Shown: positions 8,378-16,367 of the stretch, one piece after another
Layout: each line of letters starts with the position of its first letter
Numbering within the stretch: the stretch's first letter is position 1
Assembly: GCF_007989105.1 (NCBI RefSeq)
Contig: NZ_BJVK01000020.1
Span: 1-36,699, forward strand
DNA: 36,699 nt
Source: Lentilactobacillus kefiri
Lineage (GTDB): Bacteria; Bacillota; Bacilli; Lactobacillales; Lactobacillaceae
Reading direction: 5' to 3'
Translations under genes and position numbers: made by a program
Notes under the pieces: model-generated
Told to the model about the DNA's origin: nothing
Database searches by the model: none
What the model saw: only the letters and a program-made list of their open reading frames with translations

Positions 8378-9130
8378 TTACTGTTCAAACGTTCCCAGCT
8401 TTTCGAGAATCTCTTGATAAAAATCGTTGCGGCTCTTATCGCCGGCATCAATTTCATCACCAATTTTGCCATCTTTAATGAACAAAATCCGTTTACAGAA
8501 ACTTGCTGAAAATGGATCATGGGTCACAAGCAGGATGGAAACACCCTGTTGATTGATATGAGTCAATGTATCCAGAAGTTCACGGGCGTTGGTTGAGTCC
8601 AAGGCACCTGTTGGTTCATCACCAAAGATAATTGATGGATTGAAAACCAGGGCTCTGGCTGCAGCAACCCGCTGCTTTTGACCACCAGATAACTGAGTTG
8701 GGTATTTGTCCAGCAAATCAGCAATTCCCAACTTTTCTGCAGCCGAAGTTACAGCGGTTTGAATTGAAGCGGCCTTTGCATTTTGCAAAGAAAGTGGCAA
8801 GCCAATATTTTCACGGGCAGTTAATGTTTCCAACAAATTGAAATCCTGGAAAATGAATCCAAGCTTCTTTGACCGGAAGTCTGCCATTTGGTTGAAAGTC
8901 AAATGGGTCACATCTTGACCATCAATCTCAACTGAACCGCTTGTTGGTTGATCCAAAGTTGCCAAAATATTCAGCAAGGTTGTTTTCCCGGAGCCGGAAG
9001 CCCCCATGATCCCAACAAATTCTCCTTGTTCAACTGACAAGCTGATCCCTTTAAGGGCTTCATATGGCTTGGCACTGTTTTTATCATAAATTTTGTGTAA
9101 ATCCTGTGTTTCAACGATTTTAGTGGTCAT
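8378..9130 (-). CDS. BceA/MacB-type ABC transporter ATP-binding protein
   Basis: A 250-residue ATPase pairing with the FtsX-like permease. It has Walker A GASGSGKTT (about 43-51), Q-loop FIFQDFNLL, the canonical signature LSGGQKQRVA, Walker B IIFGDEPTGALD and the H-loop LVTHD. These are typical of the LolD/MacB/BceA class. The ATG at 9130 has CGGAGGA ten bases upstream. It is the first gene of the five-gene unit and has a near-consensus promoter. Specificity for antimicrobial peptides is inferred from the partner permease. Confidence 0.9.
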   Translation of the reverse strand: MTTKIVETQDLHKIYDKNSAKPYEALKGISLSVEQGEFVGIMGASGSGKTTLLNILATLDQPTSGSVEIDGQDVTHLTFNQMADFRSKKLGFIFQDFNLLETLTARENIGLPLSLQNAKAASIQTAVTSAAEKLGIADLLDKYPTQLSGGQKQRVAAARALVFNPSIIFGDEPTGALDSTNARELLDTLTHINQQGVSILLVTHDPFSASFCKRILFIKDGKIGDEIDAGDKSRNDFYQEILEKLGTFEQ

Positions 9131-9146
9131 GAGTGTTCCTCCGTGT

Positions 9147-9172
9147 GTTAGTTAATTACTTGTGTAACTAAC
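9147..9172. promoter_or_regulatory. Palindromic operator-like site
   Basis: GTTAGTTA (9147-9154) and TAACTAAC (9165-9172) are perfect eight-base inverted arms around a ten-base centre that itself contains TTAC..GTAA. The site overlaps the last bases of the -10 hexamer and the expected transcription start, a typical repressor position. The GntR protein encoded within the same unit is the obvious candidate ligand, but this is untested. Confidence 0.6.
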
Positions 9173-9199
9173 TATATATGTTGGCCTGCCAGATGTCAA
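9171..9199 (-). promoter_or_regulatory. Promoter of the five-gene ABC operon
   Basis: On the minus strand TTGACA (9194-9199) and TATAGT (9171-9176) are separated by exactly 17 bases. This is one of the best sigma-A promoter matches in the window. It lies about 40 bases before the ATPase ATG. Confidence 0.8.
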
Positions 9200-9209
9200 T
9201 CAAATAATC

Positions 9210-9253
9210 AAAAAAGGTTTGGGATCATCCTGACGGATATATCCCAAACCTTT
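9210..9253 (-). terminator. Intrinsic terminator after the SPFH gene
   Basis: AAAGGTTTGGGAT and ATCCCAAACCTTT form a 13-base perfect stem around an 18-base loop, followed by TTTTTT on the minus strand. It closes the SPFH transcript just upstream of the ABC operon promoter. Confidence 0.9.
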
Positions 9254-9281
9254 GATTTAAAGCGATTCAATTTAAATGAAT

Positions 9282-10151
9282 TTAATCTAAATTATCGGTA
9301 TTAATAACATTTTGGGTTCCCCGCTCAGTGATAATGGAAACCAAAACATTATTAATCATTTTCATTCGCTGCTCGTCACTAATGTCTGCAGCCAAATCTT
9401 TTTGCAGCTGTGAAACAGCATCCTCGGAGATTGAAACCGCACCTTGGACAATAATCTTTCGAGCTGACAAAATAGCGGTTGCCTGTTGACGTTGAAGCAT
9501 TGCATTGGCAATTTCCGTTGCGTATGCCAAATGAGTCAAGCGGGTTTCAATAATTTGTAAACCGGCAACATCCAGGCGATCCTGCAGTTCTTTTTGCAAT
9601 GCCAGGGAAACTTCGGTCGCATTCCCCCGCAATGTGAGCTTGTCAGTATCTTCATCAAAACTATCATATGGATATTCACTGGCAATGTGTCGAATAGCTG
9701 ACTCACTTTGAATTTCAACAAATTGTTCATAATCTTCAACACTAAAAATTGCTTTGGCAGAATCTACAACTTTATAAACGATGACCGCAGCAATTTCAAC
9801 TGGGTTTCCTTTGGAATCATTCACCTTAATGATCGAACTGTTGAAATTCCGGACCCGCAATGAAATTGTCTGTTTGCTGGTCAATGGAATTGTCATGAAC
9901 AGTCCTGAAGTCCGAATCGTTCCAATATACTGACCAAAGAAGGTCAATACCTTGGCTTCGTTTGGCTGAATGATGGTCAATGAACTGGCAAACAATAAAT
10001 CCAAGATGATAATCACAGCGCCAAATATAATTGAACCCATTGACCCTGTTTGGCTGCCGGACCATAACAGATAGCCACCGGCAACAAGCAAAATTAGAGC
10101 TGCAATTAAGCCTAAGTAGCCATTAACATGAAATACATTTTTTTCTTTCAA
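9282..10151 (-). CDS. SPFH/band 7 domain membrane protein
   Basis: A 289-residue protein with two hydrophobic segments near the N-terminus (about residues 12-31 and 39-58). An SPFH/prohibitin domain follows (IIQPNEAKVLTFFGQYIGTI, then MTIPLTSKQTISLRVRNF), then a helical region (EIANAMLQRQQATAILSARK). SPFH proteins scaffold membrane microdomains and often bind FtsH; the role here is unknown. The frame begins at a TTG at 10151, and no better in-frame start exists before the first membrane segment. Its only Shine-Dalgarno-like stretch (AGGGGGCGG) lies in the arm of the metNPQ terminator hairpin, so translation would compete with hairpin formation. No confident separate promoter was found. Confidence 0.85.
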   Translation of the reverse strand: MKEKNVFHVNGYLGLIAALILLVAGGYLLWSGSQTGSMGSIIFGAVIIILDLLFASSLTIIQPNEAKVLTFFGQYIGTIRTSGLFMTIPLTSKQTISLRVRNFNSSIIKVNDSKGNPVEIAAVIVYKVVDSAKAIFSVEDYEQFVEIQSESAIRHIASEYPYDSFDEDTDKLTLRGNATEVSLALQKELQDRLDVAGLQIIETRLTHLAYATEIANAMLQRQQATAILSARKIIVQGAVSISEDAVSQLQKDLAADISDEQRMKMINNVLVSIITERGTQNVINTDNLD

Positions 10152-10154
10152 AAA

Positions 10155-10219
10155 AAGCCGCCCCCTATATGCGTGATTTGGTAAAAATGCTACTAAATCA
10201 AGTATATAGCGGACGACTT
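10155..10219 (-). terminator. Long imperfect hairpin: metNPQ terminator
   Basis: On the minus strand the arm at 10202-10219 (AAGTCGTCCGCTATATAC) pairs with 10155-10172, with two mismatches and two G-U pairs. The 29-base interior holds a second stem (GATTT.GTA / TAC.AAATC). A run of T follows and abuts the TTG start of the SPFH gene. It is unusually long for an intrinsic terminator, and part of the SPFH ribosome-binding region is inside the stem. Confidence 0.7.
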
Positions 10220-10233
10220 CTAATTAACATTAA

Positions 10234-11061
10234 TTACTTAACATTCTTTTCTGGAAGAACAGCACCTTTGTAGTGATGTAAAATCCATTTTTGAGTCTTA
10301 GTTGATTGAAGAACCTTGACTAATTTCTTGATAGCAGGTTTCTTCTGATCACCTTTACGGGTTGCAATGATGTTGACATATGGTGAATCCCGCTTTTCAA
10401 TCGCAATTGATTGCTTGATTGGGTTCAAACCGGCACCAACCGCATAGTTGGCATTAATGACAACTGCATCACCTTCGCCGTTCTTGTAAATAGTTGGCAA
10501 AAGTTTTGGTTCATAACTGTGCTTGAACTTCAAATGACGTGGGTTTGAAGCAATGTCACTAAAGTTGGCAGAAGTAATGTCGATGCCCTTCTTTAAGGTA
10601 ATCAAGCCGGCATCCTTAAAGATTTGAAGAATTCGGCCATAGTCGGGCACGTTGCTGCTGACAATAATTGTGGCACCCTTCTTAAGGTCTTGGAGCTTCT
10701 TAACTTTCTTTGAGAAGACAGCAATTGGTTCCAAGTGAACGCCACCAGCGTTTACCAAAGTCCCATGGTTTTGTTTATTCCAAAGCTTTAAGAAAGGAAC
10801 GTGTTGGAAGTAGTTGGCATCCAACTCACCGTTGGCTAAAGCTTTGTTAGGCATTGTGTAATCTTGGAAAGTGGTAATTTTAAGGTTAACGCCTTCCTTT
10901 TTCAATTCAGGTGCAACGTGGCGCAAAATTTGTGCATGAGGAACAGCAGAAGCACCAATCTTTAAAGTGGTTGTCTTACCGGAATTAGAAGATGATGAAC
11001 AACCCACCAATAAAAAGGCAGTAAAGGCAATTGCGAATAAACTCAATAATTTTTTCTTCAT
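10234..11061 (-). CDS. metQ: Methionine ABC transporter substrate-binding lipoprotein
   Basis: Extracellular methionine-binding lipoprotein of the MetNPQ importer (NlpA/MetQ family). The 275-residue precursor has a signal peptide with lipobox LLVGC (Cys21), then the family fold with KIGASAVPHAQIL, ANYFQHVPFLK, GGVHLEPIAVFS and IIATRKGD. The start at 11061 is chosen because GGGAGGG precedes that ATG by six bases; the upstream in-frame TTG overlaps this ribosome site. It follows metP by 18 bases and is under the T-box leader before metN. Confidence 0.93.
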   Translation of the reverse strand: MKKKLLSLFAIAFTAFLLVGCSSSSNSGKTTTLKIGASAVPHAQILRHVAPELKKEGVNLKITTFQDYTMPNKALANGELDANYFQHVPFLKLWNKQNHGTLVNAGGVHLEPIAVFSKKVKKLQDLKKGATIIVSSNVPDYGRILQIFKDAGLITLKKGIDITSANFSDIASNPRHLKFKHSYEPKLLPTIYKNGEGDAVVINANYAVGAGLNPIKQSIAIEKRDSPYVNIIATRKGDQKKPAIKKLVKVLQSTKTQKWILHHYKGAVLPEKNVK

Positions 11062-11079
11062 TTGAAACCCTCCCAAATA

Positions 11080-11775
11080 TTATAGTGTCCGCTTATCGGT
11101 GATCTTGACAAAGACATCGCCGACAAACTGAACGATAAACACAAATAAACAAATGATAACGGTCGCAACCAGCGTCACGGTGTTGTTGCTTGCCTGGAAG
11201 CCATCCTGATAGGCCAAGTTCCCAAGGCCACCAGCACCAATGGCTCCGGCCATCGCGGTGTAACCAATTAATGAAATAGTGGTAACAGTCGCACCGGCAA
11301 TCAACGCCGGCTTGCTTTCGGGAAGCAAAACCTTGGTAATGATTTCCCAAGTTGTTGCCCCCATCGACTCAGCTGCTTCCAATACACCTGAATCAACTTC
11401 ACGGAAATATGACTCAACCATCCGCGCATAGAATGGCGCAGCGGAAATGATCAGTGATGGCAGCGCCGCCCGTGGTCCGATAATGGTTCCAGCCAACTTC
11501 ATGGTAATCGGCAACAGAAGAATGATCAAAATGATGAATGGAATTGACCGAAAAATGTTAACAAACAGCCCAACGATCCAGTTAAGGATCCGATAGCCAA
11601 CACCCGACTTGCTGCGAGTCTCATATAAAATGAGTCCCAAAATAATTCCTAAAATAACAATTGCAACCATCGACAGCAAGGTCATCCATACCGTTTCCCA
11701 TGTTGCTGACATCATTGAACCCCAGTCAACATTCTTAAATTGAAAATATGATTTCAATCCAGTGGTATTAGCCAT
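11080..11775 (-). CDS. metP: Methionine ABC transporter permease
   Basis: A 231-residue MetI-type permease with about five or six membrane segments. The conserved cytoplasmic EAA-type loop (EAAESMGATTWEIITKVLLP) contacts the ATPase, and a GYTAMAGAIGAGGLG stretch is typical of methionine permeases. Its ATG overlaps the metN stop by eight bases and has GGAGG nine bases upstream. Second gene of metNPQ. It is called metP (metI in enteric bacteria). Confidence 0.94.
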   Translation of the reverse strand: MANTTGLKSYFQFKNVDWGSMMSATWETVWMTLLSMVAIVILGIILGLILYETRSKSGVGYRILNWIVGLFVNIFRSIPFIILIILLLPITMKLAGTIIGPRAALPSLIISAAPFYARMVESYFREVDSGVLEAAESMGATTWEIITKVLLPESKPALIAGATVTTISLIGYTAMAGAIGAGGLGNLAYQDGFQASNNTVTLVATVIICLFVFIVQFVGDVFVKITDKRTL

Positions 11776-12802
11776 GGTGAATCACCTCCGTTCCAACCCG
11801 TAGCGTCTTAAGATATTCCAGTGCCTGATCAATCTGACTTTGATCGCCGACCAACTGAAGGTCAAGCGAACCCAAGGCACCTTCCTGCGTCTGATGAATC
11901 GCTCCGGAAATGATACTGATGGTCAATTCTGGGAAATGCTTAACCACATCTGAAACAATTGGTAATTCGGCTTGTGGACCATGGAAGACCAATCGGATAA
12001 TTTGGCCATCCGGATACTTCTTAACCAGTTCTTCAAGGGTCATCGTATTGTCACTTTGCTGTGGCGTAAATTCTTCACTCACAAACTTCTTGGTAATGTC
12101 TTGCTTAGGATGACGGAATACTTCAAACACCGAACCGGTTTCAACAACTCGGCCGCTATCCATTACCGCCACACGCTCACAAACTTTTGCAATTGCGTGC
12201 ATCTCATGGGTAATCAATAAGATTGTCAAATTCATTTCCTTATTGATCTTCAACAACAAATCAAGAACTTCGTTAGTCGTATCAGGATCAAGGGCACTGG
12301 TTGCCTCATCTGAAATGAGAATTGTTGGTTCATTGGCCAGTGCTCTGGCAATTCCAACCCGTTGCTTTTGACCACCGGATAATTCAGATGGATACGAATG
12401 TTCACGTCCCTCAAGACCAACCAGCTTAATTAACTCTTCTGCCCGCTGTTTACGTTTGGCCTTTGGAACTTTGGCAATTTCCAACGGTAAAGCAATATTG
12501 TCAATCACAGTCCGTGACCACAGTAGATTAAAATGTTGAAAAATCATGCCAATCTTTTGTCGCTGCTTTCGTAATTGACCACCATGGAGCTTGGCAACAT
12601 CAGTTCCATTGATATCAATTTCTCCGGTAGATGGTGCTTCAAGTCCGTCCAGCATCCGAACCAGCGTACTTTTACCAGCACCGGAATAGCCAACAATTCC
12701 AAAGATTTCGCCGTCGTTAATTTCAATATTAACGTCGTTCACTGCGGTCAAGCCGCCATCTTTAGTGTTGTACTGCTTGGACACATTATTAAATCGAATC
12801 AA
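11768..12802 (-). CDS. metN: Methionine ABC transporter ATP-binding protein
   Basis: ATPase of the methionine importer, about 344 residues. The nucleotide-binding domain has Walker A GYSGAGKST, signature LSGGQKQRVG, Walker B TILISDEATSALD and LITHE. A C-terminal NIL regulatory domain (from about residue 265) senses methionine in homologues. The frame opens at GTG 12811, but that codon abuts the AAGGGG ribosome site; the TTG at 12802, eight bases after it, gives MIRFNNVSKQY and is the more likely start. First gene of the operon, directly behind the T-box terminator. Confidence 0.94.
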   Translation of the reverse strand: MIRFNNVSKQYNTKDGGLTAVNDVNIEINDGEIFGIVGYSGAGKSTLVRMLDGLEAPSTGEIDINGTDVAKLHGGQLRKQRQKIGMIFQHFNLLWSRTVIDNIALPLEIAKVPKAKRKQRAEELIKLVGLEGREHSYPSELSGGQKQRVGIARALANEPTILISDEATSALDPDTTNEVLDLLLKINKEMNLTILLITHEMHAIAKVCERVAVMDSGRVVETGSVFEVFRHPKQDITKKFVSEEFTPQQSDNTMTLEELVKKYPDGQIIRLVFHGPQAELPIVSDVVKHFPELTISIISGAIHQTQEGALGSLDLQLVGDQSQIDQALEYLKTLRVGTEVIHHG

Positions 12803-12823
12803 TCTGTTCACCCCTTAAATATA

Positions 12824-13110
12824 AAAAAAGCTTTTCGACGTTTTACAAGTAATGTTTTACTTATAAAAGGACGAAAAGCTTCGCGGTACCACCTTTATTC
12901 GTTATTGTCTCTCAACAATAACCTCATGAGTCTGTTGTGACTCAACGAAATAATGGTCGTTACCCATTATCGGCTTACAAACGCTCACCGACACATTTTT
13001 TATCAAGACCATATTCGATAACTTCTGCGGCCCTTTCTCACCAACCGGGGCTCTCTGAACGACTTCTAATTATCTACTCATCTTGTCATTTTTCTATCAT
13101 CAAACTATTA
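12824..13110 (-). ncRNA. Methionine-specific T-box riboswitch leader
   Basis: The minus strand carries the T-box core GGTGGTACCGCG (12882-12893) and a Stem I with the AGAGAGCC region and GGTTGGTGAGAA loop. The specifier loop GAATATGGTC has Met codon ATG at 13010-13012. The terminator is AAGCTTTTCGTCC.. paired with GTCGAAAAGCTT and a T run (12824-12880). Uncharged tRNA-Met should favour the antiterminator formed with the T-box core and switch metNPQ on when methionine is scarce. Position immediately before metN agrees with the Met specifier. Confidence 0.93.
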
Positions 13111-13113
13111 GCA

Positions 13114-13142
13114 AGTTTACCTAAAAAAGAATCAAACGTCAA
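13114..13142 (-). promoter_or_regulatory. Promoter of the T-box/metNPQ transcript
   Basis: TTGACG (13137-13142) and TAAACT (13114-13119) on the minus strand are 17 bases apart and start transcription at the head of the T-box. The -35 lies seven bases past the stop of the gcvH-like gene. Confidence 0.7.
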
Positions 13143-13148
13143 GGGCTT

Positions 13149-13442
13149 TTACTTTTGGATTTTGGCAATCCATGAAGTAGCTTTGTCCGAACCATTCAAA
13201 ATTGAAGGATCGTTAACAGCGTTATTATTGACAGCAACCACTTTTCCGGCCACTGGACTTGGAATATCTGATACAGCTTTATCAGCTTCAACATTCAACA
13301 AAGTGTCGCTGGTCGTCAGTTGGGCGCCAACTTTAGGTAATGAAACAAATGTGATATTACCTAATTCGTTCTTGCCTGCTTCAGTCAAACCAACTGTAAC
13401 TTCCCCGTTTTGGTCTTCAGTCCAATAATATTTTGTATCCAT
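13149..13442 (-). CDS. GcvH-like lipoyl-domain protein
   Basis: A 97-residue protein with the fold signature of the glycine cleavage H protein: YYWTED, TVGLTEAGKNELGNITFVSLPKVG and VEADKAVSDIPSPVAGKVV. Lys55 in EADKAVSD corresponds to the lipoylated Lys of GcvH. It is shorter than true GcvH (about 125 residues), and no gcvT or gcvP is in the window. Stand-alone GcvH-like proteins in Firmicutes serve as lipoyl relay or ADP-ribosylation-linked carriers; either role is inference. AAGGTGG precedes a tandem ATG-ATG; I use the second (the first is 13445). It lies 24 bases after rodA and probably belongs to the mreB transcript. Confidence 0.8.
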   Translation of the reverse strand: MDTKYYWTEDQNGEVTVGLTEAGKNELGNITFVSLPKVGAQLTTSDTLLNVEADKAVSDIPSPVAGKVVAVNNNAVNDPSILNGSDKATSWIAKIQK

Positions 13443-13466
13443 CATTAATTCCACCTTTTTTGTGTA

Positions 13467-14669
13467 TTATGAAAATTCTTTGTCTTCTCCAAACATGTAA
13501 CTCTTATTATGATACTGCATGGACATTATCAATCCGATTCCAATCATATTTCCAATCAATGCTGAACCTCCGGCACTCACAAATGGAAGTGGAATACCGG
13601 TCAAAGGCAACAGACCAACACTCATACCAACATTTTCAAAAACATGGAACAGAATCATCATGATAACACCAGTTGAAATGTATGCATAAAAAACATTTCT
13701 CGTATCGAATGTAACCTTAATCATTTGGTAAATCAACAAAAAGTACAACAATATTAAAATACAGCTGCCGATAAATCCAAAGTTTTCACCAATAACTGAG
13801 AAAATCATATCGGATTCACGAACAGGAACATAGACGTGTGACTGATTAAATCCGGTTCCAAAAATCCCACCGGATCCGATGGCCTTCATACTCTGCCATA
13901 GTTGATAACCTTGGTTGGAAGTATCCGCAGATGGATTCAACCAGGTATCAACACGGGCAAATTGATAAGCTTGGAATCCAAACTTTTCCAATAAATGCCG
14001 CCCGGATTCGGGAATAACCAGTGCCAGGACGGTACCGGCCAATCCAAAAATCGTAATGACCGATGGTAAAATAATTCGCCAGGTAACCCCTGAAACAATA
14101 ATGAGTCCACCTAGAATGGCGAAGAAAACCAACATTGTTCCAAAGTCATTTTGCAATTTTAACAACACGGCAACCGGAATTGTCCATAAAAGCATCTTCC
14201 CAATTAACAGGAAATCGCTTCGAACAGTTCTGATCGGATAATTATCATTGTGTTGAACAATCACCCGGCCCATCATCAAAATATACGCTGGCTTCATCAC
14301 CTCAGAAGGCTGAAAAGTCAGTCCAAACAAAGAGAACCAACTCTTGGCACCTGTGTTGGCATAGTAGGTTCTACTATATAACACCAGCACGCTCGCCAGA
14401 AGTATAATCCCCAACCAATAGGTGATTGGAGCTACTTTCCATAACTGCTCGGAATCAAACTGCATAATAATCACAACAGCGACAATCCCGATCACATACC
14501 AAACCAATTGGGAAACAACCTGTTTCAAAACACTGGTCGAACTTGAATCGTGGGTAGCGGCAACGTAAATTGACGCCAACCCAATCAAGGCCAACATTAA
14601 GACACAGAAAATAATCCCCCAGTCAATCCGGGATTGATCATCCTTAGAGGTTCTTCGACTGGTATCCAA
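13467..14669 (-). CDS. rodA: RodA-type peptidoglycan glycosyltransferase (SEDS)
   Basis: A 400-residue polytopic protein with about ten membrane segments, of the FtsW/RodA/SpoVE (SEDS) family that polymerises lipid II glycan. Seen are the large external loop with NPSADTSNQGYQLWQS and the C-terminal motif GLLPLTGIPLPFVSAGGSAL. It is assigned to RodA rather than FtsW because it sits in the mreB cluster. The start is TTG at 14669 with GGGGAGGG six bases upstream. It probably acts with MreB and a class B PBP in side-wall elongation. FtsW cannot be fully excluded from sequence alone. Confidence 0.88.
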   Translation of the reverse strand: MDTSRRTSKDDQSRIDWGIIFCVLMLALIGLASIYVAATHDSSSTSVLKQVVSQLVWYVIGIVAVVIIMQFDSEQLWKVAPITYWLGIILLASVLVLYSRTYYANTGAKSWFSLFGLTFQPSEVMKPAYILMMGRVIVQHNDNYPIRTVRSDFLLIGKMLLWTIPVAVLLKLQNDFGTMLVFFAILGGLIIVSGVTWRIILPSVITIFGLAGTVLALVIPESGRHLLEKFGFQAYQFARVDTWLNPSADTSNQGYQLWQSMKAIGSGGIFGTGFNQSHVYVPVRESDMIFSVIGENFGFIGSCILILLYFLLIYQMIKVTFDTRNVFYAYISTGVIMMILFHVFENVGMSVGLLPLTGIPLPFVSAGGSALIGNMIGIGLIMSMQYHNKSYMFGEDKEFS

Positions 14670-14699
14670 ATTAGACCCTCCCCATTCACAATCGCCAAA

Positions 14700-14924
14700 T
14701 TAATGGTGAAGATGAAAATCTTTAATTAACTGTGTGACACCCTCGTCAAAAGTTTTTACGTGAAACTCTTCGTTATGGGTATTAACAGCTTGAAACTTTG
14801 TATCACTTAACTGCTTAATTGAACCAATCATCTTTTTACCGATGAACAGTTCAGAAATGGTGTCGCCATTAGAATCCGTTCGATCCTTAATTTCGACATT
14901 AATGCTTTTATTTGCTTTACTCAT
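14700..14924 (-). CDS. DUF2969 family protein
   Basis: A 74-residue soluble protein of the lactobacillar/streptococcal DUF2969 family, recognised by ELFIGKKMIGSI and the FDEGVTQLIKDFHLH tail. Function unknown. AAGGAG lies six bases before the ATG at 14924; the longer frame from TTG 14942 would place the start upstream of this ribosome site and is rejected. It lies between yidD and rodA with gaps of 21 and 30 bases, which points to an envelope-related role by context only. Confidence 0.8.
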   Translation of the reverse strand: MSKANKSINVEIKDRTDSNGDTISELFIGKKMIGSIKQLSDTKFQAVNTHNEEFHVKTFDEGVTQLIKDFHLHH

Positions 14925-14945
14925 CATTTTCTCCTTGTTCAAAGA

Positions 14946-15221
14946 TCATTTCAGATGCATAGACTTTCGGTACTCGTCTCTTGCATCCTTATTCCTAAAG
15001 ATAGTGAAGTGATCGGGAACGGGATCGTAGCCGCCTTTAACAAATGGGTGGCAGCGCAGGATCCGAGCAATGCCCATAATGGCTCCCTTAAACGCTCCAT
15101 GCTTCTTTAGCGCAGTAATCATATAACTGCTGCACGTTGGATAATAACGGCATGTAGGCGGAAATAAGGGCGAAATAAACCGTTGGTAGCCATGAACAAG
15201 ACTAATCAGAATGTTTTTCAC
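14946..15221 (-). CDS. yidD: Membrane protein insertion efficiency factor YidD
   Basis: A 91-residue protein with the family core: [24 protein letters not shown] with three Cys, [18 protein letters not shown], and [12 protein letters not shown]. YidD is a small peripheral membrane protein that assists YidC-dependent insertion. Full length for the family. It starts 11 bases after mreB, so the two are cotranscribed. Confidence 0.93.
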   Translation of the reverse strand: MKNILISLVHGYQRFISPLFPPTCRYYPTCSSYMITALKKHGAFKGAIMGIARILRCHPFVKGGYDPVPDHFTIFRNKDARDEYRKSMHLK

Positions 15222-15232
15222 TTTGACTCCTG

Positions 15233-16243
15233 TTATTTTTGATCTTTGGCTTTCAATTTAGGGTTCTTAATATAATGTTCCAAAAGAATTCCGGCACCCT
15301 TGGCAACGTTATCCAAAGGGTTTTCGGAGATGATCACTGGGACTGTTAATGCATCGGCAATAACTTGGTCGATGTTTCGAAGCAATGCCCCACCACCGGT
15401 CAGCATGATTCCACGATCAACAATGTCTGATGCTAATTCAGGCGGAATGACTTCCAACACTTCTTTGGCACCGCTAATGATCAACTGAACCGTATCATGG
15501 ATGGCTTCGGCAATTTCGTTGCTGTCGATTGTAACGGCACGAGGCATTCCGGAAACAGCATCTCGACCACGAACTTCCAGTGTTTTAACGTCTGAATCAT
15601 CTTTTTTGGCAGTTCCAATTTCAATCTTAATTTTTTCGGCAGTATGTTCACCGATAATTAAGTTGTGCTTTTGCTTGATATAACCGGCAATTTCAGTATT
15701 CATCTTATCTCCGGCAACCCGAATTGATTTGCTGGCAACAATGTCGCCAAGTGAAATAATGGCAATATCACTGGTACCACCACCCATATCAATCACCATG
15801 TTACCGCGTGGCTGGAAAATATCCATTCCAGCTCCAACGGCAGCAACTTTAGGCTCTTCTTCAAGATAAACCTGACCGCCGCCAGCTTTTTCAGCTGCCT
15901 GCATGATTGCATTTCGTTCAATCTCAGTAACGTTGGTAGGCGCACAGATCATAATCTTAGGCTTGGACATGAATCCTTTAACATCCAGCTTGTTAATAAA
16001 GTAAGTCAGCATTTCTTCAGTTATGTCGAAATCTGAAATAACACCGTCTTTTAATGGACGGATTGCCCGAATATTACTTGGTGTTCTACCAACCATTCGA
16101 TATGCTTCAGAGCCAACGGCCAAAACTTTGCCTGTCCGTGTGTCTACTGCAACAACTGATGGTTCATTTAATACTATTCCCTTCCCGGCAACGTAAATGA
16201 GTACGTTGGCAGTTCCTAAATCGATTCCAATGTCTTTTGCCAT
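15233..16243 (-). CDS. mreB: Rod-shape-determining protein MreB/Mbl
   Basis: A 336-residue bacterial actin. Nucleotide-binding motifs of the actin/Hsp70 fold are clear: [13 protein letters not shown] at the N-terminus, [15 protein letters not shown] in the middle and [14 protein letters not shown] near the C-terminus. MreB filaments guide the elongation machinery including RodA, encoded three genes downstream. AGGAGG lies ten bases before the ATG. The next gene upstream is murA, separated by a terminator and a fresh promoter. Lactobacilli often carry mreB and mbl paralogues, so mbl is an alternative name. Confidence 0.93.
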   Translation of the reverse strand: MAKDIGIDLGTANVLIYVAGKGIVLNEPSVVAVDTRTGKVLAVGSEAYRMVGRTPSNIRAIRPLKDGVISDFDITEEMLTYFINKLDVKGFMSKPKIMICAPTNVTEIERNAIMQAAEKAGGGQVYLEEEPKVAAVGAGMDIFQPRGNMVIDMGGGTSDIAIISLGDIVASKSIRVAGDKMNTEIAGYIKQKHNLIIGEHTAEKIKIEIGTAKKDDSDVKTLEVRGRDAVSGMPRAVTIDSNEIAEAIHDTVQLIISGAKEVLEVIPPELASDIVDRGIMLTGGGALLRNIDQVIADALTVPVIISENPLDNVAKGAGILLEHYIKNPKLKAKDQK

Positions 16244-16283
16244 CTGTGTACTTCCTCCTGAAAAACTTTAATCTCAAAAAATA

Positions 16284-16312
16284 ATTATACCACATAAAGT
16301 TTGCGTTTCTAA
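16284..16312 (-). promoter_or_regulatory. Promoter of the mreB cluster
   Basis: TTAGAA (16307-16312) and TATAAT (16284-16289) on the minus strand are 17 bases apart. A TG one base before TATAAT makes an extended -10. It lies directly after the murA terminator. Confidence 0.7.
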
Positions 16313-16327
16313 TAAGCTTCCAAACAA

Positions 16328-16361
16328 TAAAAGGCTGAGATCAAGTAACGATCCCAACCCC
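16328..16361 (-). terminator. Intrinsic terminator after murA
   Basis: GGGTTGGGATC pairs fully, with three G-U pairs, with GATCTCAGCCT around a seven-base loop, followed by TTTT on the minus strand. It starts seven bases after the murA stop. Confidence 0.8.
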
Positions 16362-16367
16362 GAAAAA

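Noticed and set aside
12937-13428. Plus-strand 163-codon frame across the T-box and gcvH-like gene
   Set aside because: It is antisense to a well-supported riboswitch and gene, with no ribosome site or recognisable motif.
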